11,913 nt of DNA from Bacillota bacterium. GTDB lineage: Bacteria > Bacillota > Clostridia > Christensenellales > UBA1242. The stretch covers positions 1 through 11,913 of the forward strand of contig WQZR01000025.1 in assembly GCA_009780625.1 (NCBI GenBank), written 5' to 3'. Made by a program: the position numbers and the translations under genes. The notes beneath the pieces are model-generated. The model did not search any database. It saw only the letters and a program-made list of their open reading frames with translations, and was not told where the DNA came from. Positions within the stretch are counted from its first letter, which is position 1. Each line of letters starts with the position of its first letter. Positions 7,201 through 11,913 of this stretch are shown piece after piece.

Positions 7201-7525
7201 TGCATACTTCGACGAAGAATTGATTAAAGATGTTGTTGGAAAAGAAGAACCAAAAGTTGAAATGGCTATGGAAGATTTAGAAGACGAAAAGAACAAGTTC
7301 GACCCACTTCTTCCAGAAGCATTGAAACTTGCAATTGAAACTGGGCAAGCGAGCATCTCAATGATTCAGAGAAGATTTGCCGTAGGATATGCAAAAGCTG
7401 CAAGAATTATCGACCAGATGGAACAAGCAACGTTCATCTCTCCACACGATGGAAGCAGAGCAAGACGAGTGTTTGCAACAATGGACGATTTCAACCTTCT
7501 ATTCCCAGACCACGCAGACAGATAG
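4232..7525 (+). CDS. ftsK: DNA translocase FtsK/SpoIIIE
   Basis: A 1097-residue membrane-anchored motor that pumps chromosomal DNA through the division septum. The basic N-tail (KKTRRKKQQNRR) precedes four or five membrane segments within residues 21-162. A long charged linker, mostly Glu/Lys/Arg with acidic runs such as EETIEEETVEEEVVVEE, fills roughly 165-640; much of the length beyond a typical SpoIIIE (about 790 residues) lies here. The motor starts near 640: Walker A is GSTGSGKS (762-769), and Walker B is ILIVIDELADLM with D872/E873. The C-terminal gamma winged helix (about 1024-1097; QRRFAVGYAKAARIIDQME) is the part that reads KOPS/SRS-type polar DNA sequences in relatives. No ribosome binding site precedes the ATG, no alternative start precedes the first membrane segment, and the promoter almost touches the start. 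It forms its own unit with a strong terminator. FtsK versus SpoIIIE cannot be decided from sequence alone. Confidence 0.96.
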   Translation: MISNFTVKKTRRKKQQNRRYSIFHILLVFLALLAIFSLTPIGANFLVGVFGILFYPLVIITSLVCVAKIRKIKYRFHKKFFILQCLAIFCVFQILQLGVTHNQLGNEYGPYLMGVYEGITPGGLFFSWFTWCIAALLSPAGAYIFFTIVFAFVVGFIVEYFYGKNQGKKIMEPKQGYGGQQEVFMEDGKVVAKESEMGVAAGAIGFDADTADLAEIERKLGLNKDEERKMKDQEIMARNLETIKQEEIARSRKEQEALRTILGLNRKPEERGTPGGLASFRDIIKEERQTGWDAPTPNQSGEFINTERIKERNLRDALGVSNNETRRDPRMVRPEKVVMETHVGDDSSSYDSSNFVNYGEEGIISDSNRKPLEQMNTKPVYEEKPDNSGIMSISEGYAKAEEVVEEPYVETIRQPEPEAVFIEETIEEETVEEEVVVEEVAISKAEEEKARVRDIESELDKAINSITSEDDDFTKEEIKDVTDIVEEEEYTYDDEYSQLSPEEEEFNQMSKEEMALKAYEEQLARDREKAEEPRTESSSVTNFDEPIKDITDMIPDQAPNGVMSERAIEFRKRFQVPEAKPRQTSFAEVEPKEKKGAPKFYNESKSPYNRPPVELLKHIEIDESTEENEEWFEQMATRLENTLAGFNVPVTVTNIVKGPAVTRYELQIQPGIPVKRIQQYANDIAMNMEANGGIRIETPIPGKNAVGIEVPNIKITPVPIRDVIDSPEFKRSNPLAFALGKDIAGTTMLCDIVDMPHLLIAGSTGSGKSVCLNALLVSLIYKMSPKDLKIILIDPKRVEFPSYNGLPHLIMPQAIIEPKDAINALGWATQEMDRRYQLFHSVGARDIRHFNNREEVRSGKEPKLPSILIVIDELADLMQTGKREVEDRIKRLTALARAAGMHLIVATQRPSVDVLTGTIKVNLPSRIAFAVTSMPDSKTILDQGGAENLLGKGDMLYSPQSFPDPKRVQGAYISTDEVTAVVEYIKQNNDAYFDEELIKDVVGKEEPKVEMAMEDLEDEKNKFDPLLPEALKLAIETGQASISMIQRRFAVGYAKAARIIDQMEQATFISPHDGSRARRVFATMDDFNLLFPDHADR

Positions 7526-7531
7526 AAAATG

Positions 7532-7555
7532 AAAGCGACGCAAGTCGCTTTTTTT
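7532..7555 (+). terminator. strong intrinsic terminator of ftsK
   Basis: AAAGCGAC (7532-7539), a GCAA tetraloop (7540-7543) and GTCGCTTT (7544-7551) form a perfect eight-pair stem with a GNRA loop, running into seven T (7549-7555). It begins six bases after the ftsK stop. This is the clearest terminator in the window and separates ftsK from the next unit. Confidence 0.92.
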
Positions 7556-7556
7556 G

Positions 7557-7565
7557 TGGTATCAT
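7557..7565 (+). promoter_or_regulatory. putative extended -10 promoter of the nuclease-like/beta-CASP/rimO unit
   Basis: The bases TGGTATCAT give TG, one spacer base and TATCAT (5 of 6 matches to TATAAT). The element sits immediately after the ftsK terminator and its hexamer ends five bases before the ATG at 7571, so transcription would begin at the start codon itself. There is no convincing -35 box; any -35 contact would lie in the terminator stem. Because the terminator cuts off read-through, a promoter is needed in this short gap. Confidence 0.5.
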
Positions 7566-7570
7566 AAGAT

Positions 7571-8509
7571 ATGAATTGGTCAACTGATGAACATAATACT
7601 CCTCCAAAACTGAAAGGCAAGCAGCCTGGCTTTAAACGATTCTTCACCAAAGAAATGATAGCTACTATGGAGAAGACTGAACTATTCCAAAAGCACCTTA
7701 AACCCGATGTCTTAAAAGGAGAAGTTTTCCCAGCAATTCGTAGAGGAGAAATGCATTTTTATCACAAAGGTGGCTGTCTATATAAGTTTATCGGCAAGGA
7801 TTTAAAGTTTGAAAAGAGACATAAAAATTATCATAAATATAGTAAAGGCACTGAAGGAATGACCTGTGATTATGAAATAGCAAAAAAGCAATGTGAAAAC
7901 AGATACTTCACAGGTGAGAGACAACTTATGGACAAACTGAACAGGCACACTTTCAGCTCAGAAAGAACCAAGATTGTTGTGCTTGATGTTGAAGTTTGCT
8001 TGCATTGTAAAACATACGGTGATAGAAAGTGTGATTTAGTTTTGCTAAACGTTGAAGACCCGAACCTGCCAAAAATTATGTTTGTGGAAGGTAAGATTTT
8101 CAAAGACAGTCGCGTAAATGTTAAAGTAAATTTTGCTCCTGTAGTTATTGAGCAAGTAGACAGATATACGATGGCGATAAATGAACAAGCTGTGGAAATA
8201 GTTTTTGAATACATAAATCACATACATATAATAAATACAATTTTCGGCACTAACTTTGAGTCGCCATTTCCAGCGAGCTTATATAACTTTAATGTATTTG
8301 GTTTTGATGCCTTTGTTTCTAACCACCTTATACCGAAAGCGAAATTGCTTGTTTATGAAACACCAGAACAACCAAATATAAACGGTAAACACAGCATAAA
8401 CATGATAAATAAGGAACTCAATAAGGAACCTGGTGAAAATAATGTTATGTGGGTGGCAAAAGGCAATGAACCAACACTTGCCGAAATATGGGAGGCTCTA
8501 TGCAAATAA
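7571..8509 (+). CDS. Putative PD-(D/E)XK nuclease-like protein
   Basis: A 312-residue soluble protein with no name I can give. Residues 50-75 hold a distinctive stretch (VFPAIRRGEMHFYHKGGCLYKFIG). The middle resembles a PD-(D/E)XK nuclease core: a strand with D155 (KCDLVLL), then, after a short turn, a strand ending in E173-G174-K175 (IMFVEGK), and downstream QVDRY at 195-199, matching the Q-h-x-x-Y motif of RecB-type members. E141 (LDVEV) could be the preceding acidic residue. The proline usual in motif II is replaced by cysteine. The rest is unassigned. The start ATG at 7571 lacks a ribosome binding site and lies right after a putative -10. The gene overlaps the following beta-CASP gene by ten bases, so the products probably act together. 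Some TTA leucine codons occur, which are rare in ftsK and xseA. The nuclease assignment is an inference from motif order, not from recognised homology. Confidence 0.6.
   Translation: MNWSTDEHNTPPKLKGKQPGFKRFFTKEMIATMEKTELFQKHLKPDVLKGEVFPAIRRGEMHFYHKGGCLYKFIGKDLKFEKRHKNYHKYSKGTEGMTCDYEIAKKQCENRYFTGERQLMDKLNRHTFSSERTKIVVLDVEVCLHCKTYGDRKCDLVLLNVEDPNLPKIMFVEGKIFKDSRVNVKVNFAPVVIEQVDRYTMAINEQAVEIVFEYINHIHIINTIFGTNFESPFPASLYNFNVFGFDAFVSNHLIPKAKLLVYETPEQPNINGKHSINMINKELNKEPGENNVMWVAKGNEPTLAEIWEALCK
8491..8495 (+). promoter_or_regulatory. ribosome binding site deciding the beta-CASP start
   Basis: GGAGG lies four bases before the ATG at 8500 and directly after an in-frame ATG at 8488. The upstream ATG has no ribosome binding site and would add only MGGS, whose codons are the binding site itself, so 8500 is the better start. 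Confidence 0.75.
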
Positions 8510-9705
8510 AAATTCATAGAGGCTCGCACCAAATCGGCGGAAGCATTGTTGAGATTAAAACAGAGCGAACACGAATTATTATCGATATAGGCGAGGAATT
8601 GCCGTCTGTTGATAAAAGAGATAGAGAGTTCAATATTGAAGGTGTAACAACAGGTACGCCAAACTGCGATGCAGTTCTCGTAACTCACTATCACGGCGAC
8701 CATGTTGGCATGTTTGAAAAGGTTCTGCCTGAAGTTCCAATTTATATGGGCGAAATAGCAAAGAGAATTTTTCACATCGTTCAACAAACTATAAAAAAGA
8801 AACTAGATAAAGGCAACCCAGAACTTATTGAAAGATTTAAAACATTCGCACCAGGAAAGAGAATTAAAATCAAAGATATAACCATTACACCATTAATGAT
8901 AGACCATTCTGCATTTGACGCATATGCGCTTTTGATTGAAGCCGAAGGAAAGAGAATTCTTCACACGGGAGATTTTCGCATGCACGGAGCAAGGGGAAGC
9001 AAGATGCCACTTGTCTTTGAAAAGTATGCTAGCAACATAGATGTGCTTATTCCCGAAGGAACAATGCTTGGAAGAATCAGCGAAAAGGTGAAGACACAGC
9101 ATGAACTTACACAAGAAGCCGAAGAACTGATGAAACAACATAAGAACATGTTTGTTCTTTGTAGCTCAACAAATATAGATTCAATTGCTTCGTTTTATAA
9201 CGCGGCAATCAAGAACAGAAAACCTTTCATCGTTTGTGACTATCAATCTGAGATTTTGAAAATTGTAACTAAAAGCAGCAAGTCATCGTTCTATGATTTC
9301 GCAAGACAAAAAATCTACACGTACAAATCGAACTTACACAACATGATGAGCAAGGTTGGCTTCTGCATGATGGTTAGAGTAAACTATAGAAGTGAACAAG
9401 CAATAAAGGCTTTTCCTGAAAACATACTTATATACTCACAATGGAGTGGGTATTTGGATAAAGACAGGTCTGCATTCGATAAACGAATACATAACTTTGT
9501 GGAAAAAGCAAAACATGCGGGCAGCAAGGTTGTTTCACTTCACACAAGCGGACATGCACCTGCAGAGGATATTAAGAAACTGTGCGAGATAACTAAGCCT
9601 AAAATAATAATTCCAATTCACGTTGAAGACCCGAAGAACTTTACAAAGCTTGGAATAAAGAGTGAAATAAAAATATTAAACGATGGAGAAATATTCGAAT
9701 GTTAG
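8500..9705 (+). CDS. RNase J-like beta-CASP metallo-beta-lactamase fold protein
   Basis: A 401-residue protein with a complete metallo-beta-lactamase metal site: H63-x-H65-x-D67-H68 (THYHGDHVG), H136 (IDHSAFD) and D158 (HTGDFRMHG). The beta-CASP features follow: an acidic residue in IPEGTML (E186), then SGHAPAEDIKKL with H352, and IPIHVE with H374, the same order as in RNase J, where the last histidine completes the zinc site. It begins MQIKIHRGSHQIGGS, unlike classic RNase J, and lacks the roughly 150-residue C-terminal domain of RNase J (about 555 residues). The likely activity is RNA cleavage or 5'-3' trimming; a DNA substrate cannot be excluded. It overlaps the nuclease-like gene by ten bases and rimO by seven, and is probably cotranscribed with both. 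Confidence 0.85.
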   Translation: MQIKIHRGSHQIGGSIVEIKTERTRIIIDIGEELPSVDKRDREFNIEGVTTGTPNCDAVLVTHYHGDHVGMFEKVLPEVPIYMGEIAKRIFHIVQQTIKKKLDKGNPELIERFKTFAPGKRIKIKDITITPLMIDHSAFDAYALLIEAEGKRILHTGDFRMHGARGSKMPLVFEKYASNIDVLIPEGTMLGRISEKVKTQHELTQEAEELMKQHKNMFVLCSSTNIDSIASFYNAAIKNRKPFIVCDYQSEILKIVTKSSKSSFYDFARQKIYTYKSNLHNMMSKVGFCMMVRVNYRSEQAIKAFPENILIYSQWSGYLDKDRSAFDKRIHNFVEKAKHAGSKVVSLHTSGHAPAEDIKKLCEITKPKIIIPIHVEDPKNFTKLGIKSEIKILNDGEIFEC

Positions 9706-11003
9706 AACAAAAGAAAATAGCTTTCGTTTCCTTAGGATGCGACAAGAATAAATTTGATTTAGACAGAATGATTGGGGCGATTGTTGCTTCCCCAAATTTT
9801 GCCATTGCAAACGAACATGAGGCTGACGCAATTGTTATAAACACTTGTGCGTTTCTAAAATCCGCGCGTGAAGAGGCAGAGGGAATTATTTTGGAATTGA
9901 ATAGCCTAAAGAAATCACAAGGCACAAAAATCATTATAAGCGGTTGTCTTCCTCAATTAGACCTAATTTCAAAAGAAGTTCTAGACTGTGTTGATTTGTG
10001 GATTAAGATGAGTGAACAAAAAGACATTGTCAAAAAGATTGAAGCACTGTTTGGAATAAAAGAAAGCAAGTGGAATTTTGTTCACAGCGCCATAACCACG
10101 CCACCGCACTATGCATATCTCAAAATTGCAGAGGGTTGCAACAACTGTTGCAGCTATTGTCTTATTCCTTATATAAGGGGGAAATACATTTCCCGTCCAC
10201 TTGATGAAATTCTTAAAGATGCAAAGATTTTGGAAAAACGCGGTGTCAAAGAACTTATTCTAATCGCTCAAGACGTAAGTCGCTGGGGCACAGACTTGGA
10301 AAAGAAACAGCGACTTATTGACCTTCTCAAAAAATTAGAAGAGATGAATTTTTCTTGGATTCGTTTGATGTATATGTACCCAGATGGAATTGATGATGAA
10401 CTTATAGAACACATTGCAAACTCTAAAAAAATAGTTAAATATCTAGACATCCCTTTGCAGCACACAGAAGATAAGGTTCTGCAACTTATGAACAGGCGAA
10501 TGACAAAAGAGCGTATTCTAGACCTATTTAAACGCCTTAAACAGCATAATATTGCCATACGTTCAACATTTATCGTTGGCTTTGCTGGAGAAACAAAAAC
10601 AGAATTTAATGATTTAATTCGATTTATAAAAGAACAAAAACTGAACAACGTTGGTTTCTTTTCTTATAGCAAAGAACCAAAAACTCCAGCGTTTAATTTC
10701 AAAAACCAAAACAATAACATCATCAAAAAACTTAGAAGAAGAACAGCTTATATAACTCAAACTGCTGTTGCGAAAAGACTCGCAAAAAAAGAAAAAGGCA
10801 AGGTTTATGAATGTATTCTAGACGAGGTTATCACAGTCAAAGACGGACAATATTGCCTAGTTTTAAGAAATCAGAACATGGCACCTGAAATTGATACCAA
10901 AGTTTTAGTGATGTGTGATAGAATGGAAGATAGAGGAAATTTCTATAAAGTTAAGATTACAGGCTCGGTTGGAATAGACTTAGTTGGCGAGATTGTTAAT
11001 TAG
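9699..11003 (+). CDS. rimO: Ribosomal protein S12 methylthiotransferase RimO
   Basis: A 434-residue radical-SAM enzyme that adds a methylthio group to an aspartate of ribosomal protein S12. The N-terminal UPF0004 domain supplies three cluster cysteines: C14 (SLGCDKN), C50 (INTCAF) and C83 (SGCLPQ). The radical-SAM triad is C147, C151, C154 (AEGCNNCCSYC), with C150 as an extra cysteine where related enzymes usually have arginine. RimO rather than MiaB is indicated by AQDVSRWGTDL (190-200) and YLDIPLQHTEDKVLQLMNRRM (in parts, 248-268). A TRAM domain ends the protein (about 365-430). The ATG lies within the end of the beta-CASP gene, with GGAG at 9685-9688 ten bases upstream. The rimO stop overlaps the pgsA ribosome binding site. 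Confidence 0.95.
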   Translation: MLEQKKIAFVSLGCDKNKFDLDRMIGAIVASPNFAIANEHEADAIVINTCAFLKSAREEAEGIILELNSLKKSQGTKIIISGCLPQLDLISKEVLDCVDLWIKMSEQKDIVKKIEALFGIKESKWNFVHSAITTPPHYAYLKIAEGCNNCCSYCLIPYIRGKYISRPLDEILKDAKILEKRGVKELILIAQDVSRWGTDLEKKQRLIDLLKKLEEMNFSWIRLMYMYPDGIDDELIEHIANSKKIVKYLDIPLQHTEDKVLQLMNRRMTKERILDLFKRLKQHNIAIRSTFIVGFAGETKTEFNDLIRFIKEQKLNNVGFFSYSKEPKTPAFNFKNQNNNIIKKLRRRTAYITQTAVAKRLAKKEKGKVYECILDEVITVKDGQYCLVLRNQNMAPEIDTKVLVMCDRMEDRGNFYKVKITGSVGIDLVGEIVN

Positions 11004-11011
11004 GAGACAAA

Positions 11012-11635
11012 ATGAATTTACCAAATGTTATATCGATTATAAGAATAAGTCTTGTGCCAACGGTGCTTTTCTTCTTCTTGCTAGATGACTCTTTTATGTA
11101 TGGTTTCATACCGTATGGAAAAATTATTGCAATGTTTATATTTATGTTTGCCGCAGCGTCAGATTGGCTTGATGGCTACATCGCAAGAAAATATAGCAAA
11201 ATCACAAACATTGGAAAATTTCTAGACCCGATTGCAGACAAGATTTTGGTTCTTTGCGGGCTTCTTCTTGTTATTGTTGCGGGAAGCATTTTCTATACAT
11301 GGGTTGGAGTTCTTCTGTTGTTCGTAATTATAAGCAGAGATTTGGTTGTGGATTGTTTAAGAATGCTTGCGTCATCAAAAGGCGTTGTGATTGCAGCAGA
11401 CATTTTTGGAAAAGCAAAAACAATGGCAACAATGGTTGCAATTCCATACATCTTCTGGATGTCTATAAATGTTTCATATGAATGGGTTGTTGGAAACTCA
11501 AAAATTGCAGTGGACGCAGTTGGCTATGGCTTATTGTCGATTGCAGTGTTCCTAACACTTCTAAGTGGTGTTAATTATGTTATAAAAAACAGAGGCGTTT
11601 TAAAGGAAGCGAAAAAAGAATCTACGGAGGTGTAG
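11012..11635 (+). CDS. pgsA: CDP-diacylglycerol–glycerol-3-phosphate 3-phosphatidyltransferase
   Basis: A 207-residue membrane enzyme that makes phosphatidylglycerol phosphate, the committed step to phosphatidylglycerol and cardiolipin. The CDP-alcohol phosphotransferase signature is perfect: D51-x2-D54-G55-x2-A58-R59-x8-G68-x3-D72-x3-D76 (SDWLDGYIARK, IGKFLDPIADK). It begins with the family's usual MNLPNVISIIRI and has about five to six hydrophobic segments. Choice of PgsA over other family members rests on length, the N-terminal pattern and the neighbourhood with rimO and a cinA-like gene. The start is supported by AGGAG (11002-11006), which overlaps the rimO stop codon, five bases before the ATG. 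pgsA is normally essential, so its likely dependence on the promoter at 7557 is notable. Confidence 0.94.
   Translation: MNLPNVISIIRISLVPTVLFFFLLDDSFMYGFIPYGKIIAMFIFMFAAASDWLDGYIARKYSKITNIGKFLDPIADKILVLCGLLLVIVAGSIFYTWVGVLLLFVIISRDLVVDCLRMLASSKGVVIAADIFGKAKTMATMVAIPYIFWMSINVSYEWVVGNSKIAVDAVGYGLLSIAVFLTLLSGVNYVIKNRGVLKEAKKESTEV
11626..11630 (+). promoter_or_regulatory. strong ribosome binding site for the TTG-started CinA-like gene
   Basis: GGAGG (part of GGAGGTG, 11626-11632) lies inside the last codons of pgsA, five bases before a TTG that immediately follows the pgsA stop. The near-perfect site compensates for the weak start codon and decides this start. Confidence 0.8.
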
Positions 11636-11913
11636 TTGAAAGCAGCGATTCTAGTTGTATCAAAACCATCTTTAAGCGTAAATCAAGCGGCCACAAACCG
11701 ACTGAAAAATTTTTTGTATGACAAAAATATAGAATTCGTTTCAGAAACAAAAACAACCACAAAAAAAACTGAAACAATCTTTAGTTTGGAATATTCAAAG
11801 AACATGGCGGACTATGTTTTTGTTCTAGTTGATAAGAAAAGTTATTCCGCTTTCAAAAACGCATTCTGCAAATTCTTTTTGACTGATGTTTCCGAAAATA
11901 GCTTTGCAAAAAC
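11636..11913 (+). CDS. CinA-like protein, N-terminal part (degenerate)
   Basis: The reading frame starts at TTG directly after the pgsA stop and stays open to the window edge (92 full codons), so only the N-terminus is seen. It begins MKAAILVVS and has a second strand-like stretch YVFVLVDKKSY about 60 residues later. That is the layout of the MoCF-type N-terminal domain of CinA (MKAEII.VGTELL … DLVI.TGGLGPT), and cinA is the usual gene after pgsA in Firmicutes. The diagnostic motifs are missing, however: KPSLSV stands where GTELL should be, and there is no GGLGPT. If it is CinA, the N-terminal pyrophosphatase domain is degenerate and any activity would lie in the unseen C-terminal NMN deamidase domain. 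It may equally be an unrelated protein. Confidence 0.5.
   Translation, partial: MKAAILVVSKPSLSVNQAATNRLKNFLYDKNIEFVSETKTTTKKTETIFSLEYSKNMADYVFVLVDKKSYSAFKNAFCKFFLTDVSENSFAK

Noticed and set aside
8488..8499. The upstream ATG at 8488 as start of the beta-CASP gene.
   Set aside because: The added codons are the ribosome binding site for the ATG at 8500, and nothing resembling a binding site precedes 8488.
7571..9705. The nuclease-like/beta-CASP pair as a mobile element or prophage insert.
   Set aside because: I see no flanking repeats, integrase, transposase or tRNA target, and the pair overlaps rimO by seven bases, as expected for a long-settled operon.
1..11913. tRNA, rRNA, riboswitch or CRISPR content.
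   Set aside because: Intergenic gaps are 47, 118 and 45 bases at most between genes; none holds a cloverleaf, a long structured leader or regularly spaced repeats.

Overview
This is an AT-rich, gene-dense bacterial chromosome segment that looks like an uncultured low-GC Bacillota, probably class Clostridia. That placement is an inference. It rests on the run ftsK – [two extra genes] – rimO – pgsA – cinA-like, which is a familiar Firmicutes neighbourhood, on strong GGAGG-type ribosome binding sites inside operons, on TTG starts, and on a Gram-positive-style FtsK/SpoIIIE. TGA is used as a stop (xseA and the HD gene), so the standard bacterial code applies. I see no tRNA, rRNA, CRISPR array, insertion sequence or prophage, and no gene-free stretch longer than about 120 bases.

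Layout. (1) Positions 1-342 hold the C-terminal end of holA (DNA polymerase III delta subunit). It converges on nth (371-988, minus strand, endonuclease III), with a likely terminator hairpin reaching into the 3' end of nth. (2) A 47-bp divergent promoter region carries a palindrome. From it starts a tight plus-strand operon: an unknown split-zinc-ribbon protein, xseA, xseB and rnhA, joined by stop/start abutment or overlaps. Its terminator lies antisense inside the next gene. (3) A minus-strand HD-domain phosphohydrolase (3361-4113) overlaps rnhA tail to tail. (4) A 118-bp divergent promoter region leads to ftsK (4232-7525), which ends at a very clear terminator. (5) Directly after that terminator, a new unit begins with a putative PD-(D/E)XK nuclease-like protein (7571-8509) overlapping a short RNase J-like beta-CASP metallo-beta-lactamase protein (8500-9705). 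It continues without a gap into rimO, pgsA and a TTG-started CinA-like gene that runs off the window.

How it works together. Much of the window serves DNA and RNA metabolism: polymerase clamp loading, base excision repair, exonuclease VII, R-loop removal and chromosome translocation. rimO (ribosomal protein S12 modification) and pgsA (anionic phospholipid synthesis) are core housekeeping genes. The least ordinary part is the overlapping nuclease-like / beta-CASP pair placed between ftsK and rimO. Both members look like nucleic-acid-cutting enzymes, and I know of no characterised system with this composition.

A second pattern runs through the window. The genes that open transcription units (nth, the HD gene, ftsK and the nuclease-like gene) have no ribosome binding site and carry a -10 element only 5-10 bases before the ATG, which suggests leaderless mRNAs. 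Every complete operon-internal gene has a good ribosome binding site. All statements come from reading the sequence; no database search was run.
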